Positions 52,822 to 61,215 of a stretch of DNA of 64,000 nucleotides are shown in pieces. The notes beneath the pieces were generated by a model. The model ran no database searches. It had not been told where the DNA came from and saw only the letters and a list, made by a program, of their open reading frames with translations. Origin of the DNA: Ornithinimicrobium avium. GTDB lineage: Bacteria; Actinomycetota; Actinomycetes; Actinomycetales; Dermatophilaceae. Both the position numbers and the translations under genes were made by a program. The stretch covers positions 868,001 through 932,000 of the forward strand of contig NZ_CP031229.1 of the NCBI RefSeq assembly GCF_003351765.1, in the 5' to 3' direction. Every line of letters starts with the position of its first letter. Within the stretch, counting starts at the first letter, position 1.

Positions 52822-54089
52822 GACGACCGCCCGTCCTGGAGCGCGTACCTCTCGGCGAGTCCGAGGGCGGCCGGTCGGCCGAGGTCCTCCCCCGACGTCC
52901 ATGCCTGGATGGTGGCAGCACCGGTGTCGTCGCCCGCGGCCCGCCACAGAGCGACCGCCTGGCGGGCTGCCGAGCGCACCTGGGTCCGGAGCGGCTCGCT
53001 CGGGACGTCCTGGCGGGCGCGGGTCGCGCCCGCCTCGGCGTCGGCGGCCATCCTCCCGCCGCCGACGCAGCGCGCGCCCCACCTCCTGGCGCGGGCACGC
53101 AGGGCTGCTCCGCCGGTGCGCGGAGGGACCGGCAGCCCGGGCACCGCCACGTCGAGGAAGACGTCCTGCGGTCCAGCCCGGTCGATCCGTGCGAGCACGT
53201 CCGCGGTCAGCCCCGCGGCACCCGCCCAGGCACCGGCCTCGCGGACCGCCTTCAGCTCAGCCACAGCCAGCGGCAGCGGCCAGTCGGGCACGTAGAGCTG
53301 GGCGTGGAGCCTGACGTCCCTCGTGGGCGGTGCCCATGACGCCGCGGCCGGAGAGGGCAGGGGATCACCCGCGGCGGTCGCCACGACGTGGAGCATGCCG
53401 CCGTCTGACTCCCCCTCGACCGACCAGTGCACGGCGGACTCCGCGCGGCTGATCGTCCGGACCGGCACGCGGTCCCAGTCTGCCGTCGACCGCCCTGCGA
53501 GCGCCAGCGTCTGCGGGACAGAGGCCGCAACAGCGCCTGGACGGCCGAGGTCTGCGACCCAGCCGGGCACGGACGTCCGTGGTGCGGCGTCGCCGTCGGC
53601 AGCAGCGGCGAGCACCGCCTCGACGTGGTCGACGGCAGCCCGCAGCTCACCGGCAGCGGGCCACCCGCCAGGCTCGTCGTCCGGGTCGAGCAGCTCCTGG
53701 CAGCGCGCGTGCGCGACGAGGACGTCGAGCCTGAGCAGGCCGGGGTCGAGCGGGTAGGGCTGCCACCGCTCGACCCACCTGGCCGTGCCCAGGGACGCGA
53801 CGTCCTGCAGGCCCGGTCCGGCATCACGGATGTCGACCGTCCCCTCGGAGCGGCCTCGCACGAGGTCAACCGCCTCCGGACCCCACAGCTCGTCGAGCAC
53901 CTCGCCGGCACGCTCCCCGTCGACCACGACCAGTGCGGGCGGGCGCCACGGCGAGGCGGGGTCCACGTACGCGACGCACCCGGGCAGGACGACCTGTTCA
54001 AGGCCGACGACGTCCGAGCACTCACCGAGCTGGACCTGGTGGTCCCGGTACCGGACCGGGACGGCTGCGTCGTGCCACGTCCCCGTCAC
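52818..54089 (-). CDS. Unknown protein of the CHAT operon (423 residues)
   Basis: No family is recognised. The N-terminal ~170 residues contain several tryptophan/proline-rich segments (VDPASPWRPPALVVVDGERA). A central stretch has a beta pattern (SAVHWSVEGESDGGMLHVV and VRLHAQLYVPDWPLPLAVAE), and the C-terminus is helical (SAARQAVALWRAAGDD). No transmembrane helix or catalytic motif was found. It is coupled on both sides by four-base overlaps, so it must act with the CHAT protein, perhaps as recognition or regulatory subunit. Confidence 0.6.
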   Translation of the reverse strand: MTGTWHDAAVPVRYRDHQVQLGECSDVVGLEQVVLPGCVAYVDPASPWRPPALVVVDGERAGEVLDELWGPEAVDLVRGRSEGTVDIRDAGPGLQDVASLGTARWVERWQPYPLDPGLLRLDVLVAHARCQELLDPDDEPGGWPAAGELRAAVDHVEAVLAAAADGDAAPRTSVPGWVADLGRPGAVAASVPQTLALAGRSTADWDRVPVRTISRAESAVHWSVEGESDGGMLHVVATAAGDPLPSPAAASWAPPTRDVRLHAQLYVPDWPLPLAVAELKAVREAGAWAGAAGLTADVLARIDRAGPQDVFLDVAVPGLPVPPRTGGAALRARARRWGARCVGGGRMAADAEAGATRARQDVPSEPLRTQVRSAARQAVALWRAAGDDTGAATIQAWTSGEDLGRPAALGLAERYALQDGRSS

Positions 54090-55504
54090 GGCGCCTCCTC
54101 CGAAGGCTCATCCTGCTTGGCCGCGGTCCGCCACTGTCCCGCGCGCACGATGAGGTCCGCCAGCTCCTGCCTGTTCAAGAACTCGTGCTCCCCCGCGGTG
54201 CCGCGCTCGGCGAGGAGGACGTCGTAGTGGCTCATGACCTCTTCGGCAGTGGGTACGTCCCCGCGGGTGGACGAGGTCGCGGCGAGCAGCTGCAGGGTCG
54301 CCTGCGTGCGCTGCAGAGAGGGCGCGGGCGGGAGGCCGCGCTCGCCCCGGAGCAGCGCCGACAGCTCGGTCCCCACGCCCTTCGTCAGCGCGGTGCCGAC
54401 CAGACCGTCCACCGCGCAGGTCCCTGCCGGATCAGCCAGCTCGCGCTCCCTGCCCAGCAGCGTCTGCCAGGCCCGCCGCACCAGCAGTGGCCCCACGAGG
54501 TGGAGGTAGCAGGACGGGTCGCCCCAACGGTCCAGGAGCTGCCTGGCCGGGACGGAACGCCACCACGAGGCCTGCAGCTCCAGGAAGCGCTCGGTGAGCG
54601 CTTCCTGTGCCGGCCCGTCCGTCGTGGGCAGTGGCCGGCACTCCTCGTCCCAGTCCACGAACCGCAGGCGGACCCGCGGCCCGTGCGACGATGCGGGCCC
54701 GTCGACATGGCTGGCGAGGGTCCGCAGCAGCCCCCGGTGCCCCTCGTGCTCGAGGCCGTAGGTCTCGCACGCGACATCGACGGCGAGGGCCACCGGGTCG
54801 GGTCGAGCATGTCCCCTGCGGTCCTGGGGGCAGTCGTGCCGCTGCCCGTTCCCGGACCTCCGCCGCGCGCGGGGGTCGAAGAACAGGGCGTAGCGCGAGT
54901 AGACGCTGCGGTCACTGCCCTGGACCCAGGTCCGGGGGCCGCGCGCCGGCGCCGTGAGCAGCGGGGGGCGTTCGTCGTGGCCGAGCCCGATCTGGGACGG
55001 CGGCCACTCGGTCAGGTGCCGGGCACCGGCGGCGAGCCAGGCGGCGCGGAAGCGTGGACCCGCCGCCGTGGCGAAGGTCTCCGGGTCCCATGCCTGGCCC
55101 CGGGCACGCGACTCGAGCACCCTCGCCGTCAGACGTGCCACCAGCTGCTGCTCCTCCTCGGCGAGGGGCAGTCGCTGCTCCGTCCTGAGGCTGGCGGCGC
55201 AGGCGGTCGCCACGAACACGCTGAGCTCGGAGTCGCGGACGCTGTCGTCGACGGCATCGCGTACCGCCGACATGACGCGTCGGGCCATCCCGTCCGCCTC
55301 GACCATGAGGTCGGTGATGGTCGGCGTCAGCGCGACGAGGACACTCTCCGCGGACCCCGTAGCACGAGCGCCGAGCGCGACGCACCCGACGTGGTCGACC
55401 AGGTGGGAGAGCTTCATACCGGTCCCCCGGGCGCCCAGGTGGGGTGCCCGCTCGAGCGCCGCACGGCGCAGGATCGTGCGCGCACACGCGGAGCCTCGCG
55501 ACAT
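54086..55504 (-). CDS. Unknown protein, first gene of the CHAT operon
   Basis: The product is 472 residues from ATG 55504. Mostly helical, with long segments such as LTPTITDLMVEADGMARRVMSAVRDAVDD and CYLHLVGPLLVRRAWQTLLG. The middle (RVRLRFVDWDEECRPLP) is beta-like. No family is recognised. The ATG lies only about 7 bases after the predicted -10 box, so the mRNA is probably leaderless. The frame reaches 55591, but upstream it runs through the promoter repeats. Confidence 0.6.
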   Translation of the reverse strand: MSRGSACARTILRRAALERAPHLGARGTGMKLSHLVDHVGCVALGARATGSAESVLVALTPTITDLMVEADGMARRVMSAVRDAVDDSVRDSELSVFVATACAASLRTEQRLPLAEEEQQLVARLTARVLESRARGQAWDPETFATAAGPRFRAAWLAAGARHLTEWPPSQIGLGHDERPPLLTAPARGPRTWVQGSDRSVYSRYALFFDPRARRRSGNGQRHDCPQDRRGHARPDPVALAVDVACETYGLEHEGHRGLLRTLASHVDGPASSHGPRVRLRFVDWDEECRPLPTTDGPAQEALTERFLELQASWWRSVPARQLLDRWGDPSCYLHLVGPLLVRRAWQTLLGRERELADPAGTCAVDGLVGTALTKGVGTELSALLRGERGLPPAPSLQRTQATLQLLAATSSTRGDVPTAEEVMSHYDVLLAERGTAGEHEFLNRQELADLIVRAGQWRTAAKQDEPSEEAP

Positions 55505-55510
55505 GGACCG

Positions 55511-55553
55511 ATCCTGACCCCCGTATGTCGCGGGTGTGTCGCACCCGTGTCGC
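55511..55553 (-). promoter_or_regulatory. Triple GCGACA-box promoter of the CHAT operon
   Basis: On the minus strand GCGACA occurs three times at an exact 11-base period (55553-55548, 55542-55537, 55531-55526). After 9 bases comes CAGGAT (55516-55511), a weak -10 box at the same distance as in the other four promoters. Transcription would begin almost at the ATG at 55504. Confidence 0.75.
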
Positions 55554-55564
55554 ACCGGACGGTT

Positions 55565-55596
55565 CGGGAGTGCCGCCCGTGAGGACGGCACCCCCG
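55565..55596. terminator. 11 bp hairpin behind a possible micro-ORF
   Basis: CGGGAGTGCCG (55565-55575) pairs with CGGCACCCCCG (55586-55596), one G-T pair, loop of 10 bases. On the minus strand it follows the micro-ORF stop by about 19 bases and precedes the CHAT promoter, as expected for a terminator of an upstream short transcript. Confidence 0.6.
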
Positions 55597-55615
55597 AGGG
55601 TGGACACGAACAGGC

Positions 55616-55657
55616 TCAGTTCGTGATGATCGACCAGAACAGACCGAACCACATCAT
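55616..55657 (-). CDS. Possible 13-residue hydrophobic peptide (MMWFGLFWSIITN)
   Basis: A strong ribosome site GAGGAGG (55669-55663) lies 5 bases before ATG ATG, and the frame ends after 13 codons. The peptide is hydrophobic with two tryptophans. A hairpin terminator follows, then the triple-box promoter of the CHAT operon. It could be a signal or toxin-like peptide or a translated leader. No homology test is possible at this length; the ribosome site and layout are the evidence. Confidence 0.4.
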   Translation of the reverse strand: MMWFGLFWSIITN

Positions 55658-55814
55658 GGCTGCCTCCTCTACGGCTGCCCCGGTGCGCGACCGGCTGCCC
55701 TGCAGACCGATTCCGATCCGCCCGCGGCCCGCGACGGGAGGCGGTGGACAGAAGGTGTCCAGGTCCCGCTCAGGGCCGGCCCGCGACAACCCGAGGGGCC
55801 CTAACGTCCTGCTC

Positions 55815-56672
55815 ATGGGTCAGGTCGGGGACGAGGAGTGGTCGGACAGCGTCATGGACGCCGCCTGGCGGGTCAGCGCCAGCTCCCGCAGAGGCCGGCA
55901 CAGAGGTGCCAGTCAGGCGGGCTGCCCGGCGAGCAGCCCCCCGGGCGTGGAGGGTCGGCGGCCGCTGACCGAGTGTGCCCGTACGGGATGCACCGACGTC
56001 TTCCACGACCTGGCTGCCGGCGTGGTCGGGCGGCTGCGCCTGGCCCGGGTGGAGACGAGCCCCGGATGGCTGGTGACGGTGGCGAGGAACGAGCTCGTGG
56101 ACCAGCACCGGGCGGCCCGTGCCCGTCGCGGCCTGCCGGCACGCCCGACGCGCAGCGACGGCGACGTCAGCACGGTGGAGGACGCCCTCCGCGCGCTGGC
56201 CACGGGAGCGCGCGAGCGACGCTGGCTCCTGGCCCTGTTCCGGATGATGCGCGCCCACGCCGCCCGGGTCGACCGCTTGTCCTCGGGCTGGCCGATCGAG
56301 TCCTGGGCCGGGGAGAAGTCCGGGCTCCTGGGCGGGGTGTCGGTGCATCCCGCGGACGTGACCGCCGACGTCCGTCGGGTGCTCGACGTCGCGGCTGGGA
56401 GCGTCGGTGCCGCCTGGGTGCACCGGCGCCTCCTTCTCCCGCTCACGACCATCCGGGCGGACGGAGTCGACGCCGAGACCGTCCTGTCCGGCACGAGCGT
56501 CGAGGATCTGGCGGTGCTGGCGCTGGTGGCGCGGTCCTTCCGCAGCGACCGCGCGGCGGGGCGCTCGGTGCAGCAGGCCTGGCGAGAGGCGCTCCGGTCG
56601 GTCGGGGCTCCGCCAGGAACCACTCCGCAAGCCTGGGCGGTCGAGCTGCTCGAGCGCTGGGGGGCCGCCTAG
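55815..56672 (+). CDS. Sigma-factor-like regulatory protein (region 2-like N-terminus)
   Basis: The product is about 285 residues from ATG 55815. Residues ~60-110 (DVFHDLAAGVVGRLRLARV then SPGWLVTVARNELVDQHRAARARRG) resemble sigma-70 region 2 of ECF factors. No clear region 4 HTH is visible; the C-terminal ~150 residues are helical and of unknown family. The -10-like TAACGT (55802-55807) sits 8 bases ahead, so the mRNA may be leaderless. It converges on an HTH gene. It is a candidate regulator of the island promoters, though a -35 element for it is not proven. Confidence 0.55.
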   Translation: MGQVGDEEWSDSVMDAAWRVSASSRRGRHRGASQAGCPASSPPGVEGRRPLTECARTGCTDVFHDLAAGVVGRLRLARVETSPGWLVTVARNELVDQHRAARARRGLPARPTRSDGDVSTVEDALRALATGARERRWLLALFRMMRAHAARVDRLSSGWPIESWAGEKSGLLGGVSVHPADVTADVRRVLDVAAGSVGAAWVHRRLLLPLTTIRADGVDAETVLSGTSVEDLAVLALVARSFRSDRAAGRSVQQAWREALRSVGAPPGTTPQAWAVELLERWGAA

Positions 56673-56688
56673 CGACGACGGCGCGCGC

Positions 56689-57633
56689 TCACCCTGCCCC
56701 GGCCTCCGCCCACACCCAGGCGTAGCCGAACGCCAGGCCCAGCTGAGGACGGTCGGCCGTCAGGGTGACCGTGGGCGGCGCCGGCCCTGCGTCCGGACCG
56801 AGGACCGGGGGTTCGTACAGGGTCACGGGGAGGGCGTTCCGCACCTCGCGCAGATGGGTCACCGGATGGAGGTCACCGAAGTGCACGGTGACTGCGCACC
56901 GGTTCATCAGCTGCATGGGGACCGCGACAGTAAACGGGCTGAGCGCGGCGATGCCCGGCTCCTCCACCGTGAGCGCGTAGGCCGCCGTCGTTCCGGCCAC
57001 TCCTTCCGGAAGCCTCAAGCTGGCCTCCCAGACGCTGGCGGAGATCGGCTCGAGGTCGAGCAGCTCCGCGCCGCCGACGCTCAGGGTAGGTGCCTCGGGC
57101 CCGCGGTTGCCGGGCGTCCCGAAACGTTCCCGCAGCTCGATCTCCCCACCGCGTCGCCGCAGGACGGTCTTGGCCGAGACCAGCCGGACCACGGGACGCC
57201 GTAGGTCGGTCGTGACGTGGTGACTGAGCAGTCGCACCGGCTGGGCGCTCGTGCCCGTCAGCGAAGGGTCGCGCAGCGCCCGCGCGACGAGCGTGTTGGC
57301 CTGCACGAGGCGGCGACGGATCGTGCGCGGAGTCACGTGCAGGACCTCGGCCGCGGCCGCGACACGGTCCTGCAGGAAGGGCTCGGAGCTGCGCGCCCCG
57401 ATGCCGTGGAGGAGGACCACCTGGAGGTCCTGGGGCAGGCTGGCGATCGCTGTCCGCAACTGCTCGAGGACCGCCTGGGGGCCGGGCTTCGCGTCGTCGA
57501 TGCCCAGCGCGGCGCGCAGCGTCGGCCCGAGAGCCTGGCCCAGGTCAGGGTTGCGCAGTCCTCGTCCTCGGTGCAGACGCGCCAGCTCTGAGGTCAGGGG
57601 GTCGTGGTCCACAAGTCCCAGGATGGCGGCCAC
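56689..57633 (-). CDS. HTH protein with sigma-region-4-like domain, unknown family
   Basis: About 314 residues. An N-terminal segment (LARLHRGRGLRNPDLGQALG) precedes an HTH of region-4 type: DRVAAAAEVLHVTPRTIRRRLVQAN. The C-terminal ~170 residues are beta-rich (VWEASLRLPEGVAG, AVTVHFGDLHPV) and may sense a ligand. Start options are GTG 57633, GTG 57612 and GTG 57681. It follows the lipoprotein gene by about 66 bases on the same strand and may be the last gene of that operon. It is a plausible partner or alternative to the sigma-like protein in controlling the shared promoters. Confidence 0.6.
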   Translation of the reverse strand: MAAILGLVDHDPLTSELARLHRGRGLRNPDLGQALGPTLRAALGIDDAKPGPQAVLEQLRTAIASLPQDLQVVLLHGIGARSSEPFLQDRVAAAAEVLHVTPRTIRRRLVQANTLVARALRDPSLTGTSAQPVRLLSHHVTTDLRRPVVRLVSAKTVLRRRGGEIELRERFGTPGNRGPEAPTLSVGGAELLDLEPISASVWEASLRLPEGVAGTTAAYALTVEEPGIAALSPFTVAVPMQLMNRCAVTVHFGDLHPVTHLREVRNALPVTLYEPPVLGPDAGPAPPTVTLTADRPQLGLAFGYAWVWAEAGAG

Positions 57634-57699
57634 CGGAACCGAAGACAAGGATCCCGGCCGGGGGCGTGCCGGCCCGGACACCTCCCAGCTCCCAACTGC

Positions 57700-58986
57700 T
57701 CAGTCCTGCTTGTCGTAGAAGCATCCGGTCGGCACCGGCTCCCCTGCCGGCAGCACACCGATAACGACCACTCGGTTCTGGTGCCGTTTGCCGGGGTCGA
57801 CGCCGTCGAGCCCTCCGTCATCTGGACAGCCGGCGTAGCCCTGGCCCATGGAGACGATTTGCCTGGCATCGACCCCGAGGTCGATGAGCAGATCACGAAC
57901 CGCATCCGCTCGAGCCTGGGACAGCTCGTCATTGGATGCCCACTTCCTGGTCGCCATGCTGTCGGTGCGACCGACCACGTACAGCTTCTCGTCGGTCCGC
58001 TCCCGAGCGACCCGTGCGAAGTTCTCGATCACCGCTCTGCCTTCGTCCGTCCACTGCGGGTCAGCGCCATCGGGCTCGAAGTGCAACGACCCGGGATAGA
58101 GCAGCACGGGCTCCTGGGTCGTCGCGGTGCTTCTCAAGTCGACGACGGGTGGGCGGATGGGTTCGACGAAGCCGGTACTCAGCTCCGTCACGTTCCCCTC
58201 GACACGGGTCCACGCGGTGGCGTCGACCGTCACGTCGGCGCCGGTGTCCCGGACGAGCGCTTCCCAGATCGCGGTCACTGCCCGCTCCTGGACGGTATGG
58301 AGCTCCGGTTGAGGCAGGAACGTGCCGCCCAGGCCGGAGAGCACGACGGTAACACCAGGACTCTGCTGCAGCGCTTGGCCACTTTGGGCCACCGCAGACG
58401 CGACATCCGACGCCTCGGACGTGGACCATCCCGCTCTTGTCATGTCGACCGCACCCCGGTCCGACAACCCGTTGTCGAGTACGAACACGACGGACGCCGC
58501 CGGCTCCCGCGAGGCGGCGCGCAGGGCCAGGTCCAAAGCCCGGTGCAGGTCAGCGCCCTCCGTCAGGGGTGTCGGGTTGAGAAGGTCGTCCAGCTCGGAG
58601 CGACGTTCGCGCAGCAGGCGCTCCTTACCCGGGCCGTTCTTGTCGTTCACCTCGGCCGAGAGCGGCGCGAACCGCTTCCTCGCCGTCTGGGCAGGGGCGC
58701 CATCGACGCCGATGACCGTGAGCTGACCGCCTTCAAGGAGGAGGTGATCTAGCGCACAGGACAACTCTGGGCTGGTCGTGGCGCCGTCCGCCGCGGTCAG
58801 CACCGGCCGGGGCATGTTCGCGTGAGTTCCGAGGACCAGGATGACGTTCTCCCGGAGGCCACCCGCCTCGCATCCGGACGCCGACGGGGCGGCACCTTGT
58901 TGGCCGCCGCTCGCCTGAGCGCATCCAGTCAGGAGCAGGAGGAGGAGCAGAACAGCCATCAGGGGTGAAGGGTTGCTAGAGCGCAT
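57700..58986 (-). CDS. Lipoprotein with C-terminal OmpA-like domain
   Basis: The product is 428 residues. A signal peptide ends in the lipobox LTGC with cysteine 22. The middle ~190 residues resemble a vWA-type fold (VILVLGTHANMPRPVL, ASVVFVLDNGLSDRG), though the metal site is not clear. Residues ~310-415 form an OmpA-like peptidoglycan-binding domain (ELSQARADAVRDLLIDLGVD followed by RIVSMGQGYAG). It is exported and lipid-anchored outside the membrane. It overlaps the small zinc gene by 11 bases. It may link the cytoplasmic system to the cell wall. Confidence 0.85.
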   Translation of the reverse strand: MRSSNPSPLMAVLLLLLLLTGCAQASGGQQGAAPSASGCEAGGLRENVILVLGTHANMPRPVLTAADGATTSPELSCALDHLLLEGGQLTVIGVDGAPAQTARKRFAPLSAEVNDKNGPGKERLLRERRSELDDLLNPTPLTEGADLHRALDLALRAASREPAASVVFVLDNGLSDRGAVDMTRAGWSTSEASDVASAVAQSGQALQQSPGVTVVLSGLGGTFLPQPELHTVQERAVTAIWEALVRDTGADVTVDATAWTRVEGNVTELSTGFVEPIRPPVVDLRSTATTQEPVLLYPGSLHFEPDGADPQWTDEGRAVIENFARVARERTDEKLYVVGRTDSMATRKWASNDELSQARADAVRDLLIDLGVDARQIVSMGQGYAGCPDDGGLDGVDPGKRHQNRVVVIGVLPAGEPVPTGCFYDKQD

Positions 58987-59200
58987 ACCAGTCCTTTCCG
59001 TGTCGGGGGCAGCACGCCTGGAGGCTGCATCGGGTGCACAGGGGTCGAGCGGTCACCGTGGAGCTGCCGGGGCAGGAATCCCCCAAGGGGCACGTCTGGA
59101 GCGCGATGCCGCACCAGAAGCAAGTGCCTCCGTCTGAGTCGCCGCCCCGGGCCGCGGCCAGTGCGCCCAGCCACCGCCGTGGGCGGTAGATGGTCGTCAT
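58976..59200 (-). CDS. Small cysteine-rich zinc-finger-like protein
   Basis: The product is 74 residues with seven or more cysteines: CFWCG, CPLGDSC, CTRCSLQACCPRHG. Pairs of C-x2-C suggest two zinc sites. It starts at ATG 59200 overlapping the upstream gene's end and itself overlaps the lipoprotein start. No family is recognised; a third small zinc-ribbon-type protein in the island after 41072-41209 and the FHA protein. Confidence 0.65.
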   Translation of the reverse strand: MTTIYRPRRWLGALAAARGGDSDGGTCFWCGIALQTCPLGDSCPGSSTVTARPLCTRCSLQACCPRHGKDWYAL

Positions 59201-60081
59201 GCTGCGGACCCGTCTTCCTGGTCCAGGGACTCGTCGTCCCCAAGCCGGACCGTGCCTTCGTCCTGCGACGCCAAGCCGGCCGCCTCCGCAGCCTCTTCGG
59301 AGCCCGCACGCCGAGCGATCTCGAGCTGCGCGAACATTCTGAGCGCCTCGCCCAGGTCCTGGATGCTGCGTCGCTGGGTCGCGTAGTCCTCACCGATCTG
59401 CACCGGATCGGTGCCCGGGGAACGGCCGACCTCCTCGTGCCGGCGCACCTGACCCACGAGCTCTGCGATCTGGGAGTCAAGGCTGCTCGCCCTCTCCTCG
59501 AGCCGGGTGCGGTGGCGCCGAGCGTGGCGGAGCCGCACGGCATACGGCTGCGTCACGAGGTAACCGTCCACGAAGGCGAAGATCCCGGTGGCCAGGTAGA
59601 GACCCGACATGAGGATGGCCAGAAGCCACTCGACACCGCGGTCCTCGGCCGCGAAAACGGTCTCGGCGGCAAGCCACCGGACCACCAAGAGGATGAGCCC
59701 GAAGACGGCCCAGGCACAGACCACCGCGATCACCCCCCAGGGCTGACGACGTACCGAGACGCTGCCGTCCTGCTGGGTGTCGTCGAAGTGCGCCTTCGCG
59801 ACTCCGCTGGTGAACATGGCAGCGGTGCTCACAACCACCACAGCGGAGGCGATCAGATTCGGCCCTGAGAGGCCGAAGGGACTGCTGAGGGGCATGAGCA
59901 TCAGCATCAGGGTGCGGATGAGGACGAAGTCGGCGACCGACGCGATGAGCAGCAGGATGAGGACCACTGCCCAGGGCAACCACGCAGGGCCCATGCTGGC
60001 GTACTCTCTGAGCCCGCAAGTACGGCTCCCACCGGAATTCGGCTCCTCAGACTCCTTCTTCGGGTCGTGGATGTCTTTCAT
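59197..60081 (-). CDS. Four-helix membrane protein with C-terminal coiled coil
   Basis: The product is 294 residues from ATG 60081, overlapping the upstream stop (ATGA). Four transmembrane helices (WAVVLILLLIASVADFVLI, LIASAVVVVSTAAMFTSG, VIAVVCAWAVFGLILLVV, LAILMSGLYLATGIFAFVDG) precede a charged coiled-coil tail (RLEERASSLDSQIAELVGQV). No family is recognised. It may anchor the 162- and 212-residue proteins encoded just upstream. Confidence 0.65.
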   Translation of the reverse strand: MKDIHDPKKESEEPNSGGSRTCGLREYASMGPAWLPWAVVLILLLIASVADFVLIRTLMLMLMPLSSPFGLSGPNLIASAVVVVSTAAMFTSGVAKAHFDDTQQDGSVSVRRQPWGVIAVVCAWAVFGLILLVVRWLAAETVFAAEDRGVEWLLAILMSGLYLATGIFAFVDGYLVTQPYAVRLRHARRHRTRLEERASSLDSQIAELVGQVRRHEEVGRSPGTDPVQIGEDYATQRRSIQDLGEALRMFAQLEIARRAGSEEAAEAAGLASQDEGTVRLGDDESLDQEDGSAA

Positions 60082-60566
60082 GAGATGCGGGGTCCTTCCG
60101 GGTTGAGCGTGGCGTTGAGCTGGGCGAGCAGACGGATGGTGTCTGCCCGGACCACCTCGAGCTGGGCGAGCCTGGTCTTCGCGATCTGGAGGTGTTCGTC
60201 GTTGGCAGATCGAATCCGGTGCGCGGCAGTCTGGGCCGACCGCTCCGCCACCTCGCTGGCCCGGGTCCACAGTTGTTCCTGGGCCCGCAGGTAGGGGCTG
60301 AGAAAGTCCAGGGTTCCCTCGTCGAACATGTCGGGGCACTGCTGCAGGTATGCGGAGATCCACAACTGCATCTCCAGCTCACCGGGGATCTGTGTGGGCA
60401 GGTGGGGGTCGACGGGGGTCAGTCCGTCGACACCGAGCATCTCCTCGAGCGGAGCAGCGTGCGCGATGTTGAACTCCCGGAGACTGAGCGACCGGTCGGA
60501 CGACTCGGGCGCGGAGGACCCCTCCTGCCTCTCCGGCAGGAGCCGGTTGAGGAGTTCACGCAGCAT
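60078..60566 (-). CDS. Unknown helical protein (162 residues)
   Basis: The product is acidic and helical, with FNIAHAAPLEEMLGVDGL and a long C-terminal helix (RIRSANDEHLQIAKTRLAQLEVVRADTIRL) of coiled-coil character. No family is recognised. It is coupled to both neighbours and probably works with the coiled-coil membrane protein. Confidence 0.55.
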   Translation of the reverse strand: MLRELLNRLLPERQEGSSAPESSDRSLSLREFNIAHAAPLEEMLGVDGLTPVDPHLPTQIPGELEMQLWISAYLQQCPDMFDEGTLDFLSPYLRAQEQLWTRASEVAERSAQTAAHRIRSANDEHLQIAKTRLAQLEVVRADTIRLLAQLNATLNPEGPRIS

Positions 60567-61191
60567 GACCGTCCCCCTCGACGCTCAGGACCGACTGCGT
60601 CAGCGAGACGGCCTGGGGCCGCGCGATGTGGAGCATCCACGCGGGCTCGGGCGCGTGCACGGTCGTCGCCCGCGAGTATGCGCGGACGTAGGCTCGTGTG
60701 TAGGTAGCGAAGAGCAGCGTGTGCCGGGCCTGGAGGAGGTGCAGCTCCGCTGCGGTGCGCTCGATCAAGGACTCCAGCTCCGAGGTGGCGGCCGCGGCCC
60801 GGTCCCGGCGCTCTTGCTCCCTCTTCAGGTGCGCCGCTTCGCTCGTCTGGCGCCGCCGCCGTTCCCGCACCTGCGCCATGGTGGTGGGCGACGTCGTCGC
60901 CACGGTGGCCTGCTTGCCTGGCGGTGAGTCGCTCAACGTTGCAGTCACTGTGATCCTGGGTGCTTCGATCGCCCTTGTCCACCGCTCGAGGCAGCAGGAG
61001 ACCTCCGCGTCCAGGGCGGCCTGTTCGCGCTCTCGGCGGGCGAGCCAGGCATGGGCTCCGAGATGGCTCAGCCGGCGCGCGGAGCGTCGACCGTCTCGGG
61101 CCCCTGCCCATACGTGGTGCGCCCGTTCCGCCAGCGAGGGGGATGAGCTTGATCGTGCCATGCGGGGACCGTATGGAGCAGACGTCGCCAT
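60556..61191 (-). CDS. Unknown helical protein, first gene of the lipoprotein operon
   Basis: About 211 residues. Basic and helical, with RREREQAALDAEVSCCLERW and a coiled-coil stretch EAAHLKREQERRDRAAAATSELESL. Start options are ATG 61191 and ATG 61161; neither has a strong ribosome site. It diverges from the 61278 gene; the gap between starts holds a 14 bp palindrome and the shared promoter of the divergent gene. Confidence 0.55.
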   Translation of the reverse strand: MATSAPYGPRMARSSSSPSLAERAHHVWAGARDGRRSARRLSHLGAHAWLARREREQAALDAEVSCCLERWTRAIEAPRITVTATLSDSPPGKQATVATTSPTTMAQVRERRRRQTSEAAHLKREQERRDRAAAATSELESLIERTAAELHLLQARHTLLFATYTRAYVRAYSRATTVHAPEPAWMLHIARPQAVSLTQSVLSVEGDGHAA

Positions 61192-61201
61192 AGTGTCGCA
61201 G

Positions 61202-61215
61202 CGCATCCGGATGCG
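61202..61215. promoter_or_regulatory. 14 bp perfect palindrome in the divergent promoter region
   Basis: CGCATCC-GGATGCG is an exact palindrome. TGTCGC (61194-61199) and GCGACA (61213-61218) flank or overlap it in opposite orientation, so a dimeric regulator could serve both directions. Confidence 0.5.

Noticed and set aside
55741..55807. GCGACA at 55783-55788 as a sixth shared promoter for the sigma-like gene
   Set aside because: The second box at 11 bases is absent and the distance to the -10-like TAACGT is 13, not 9 or 20, bases.
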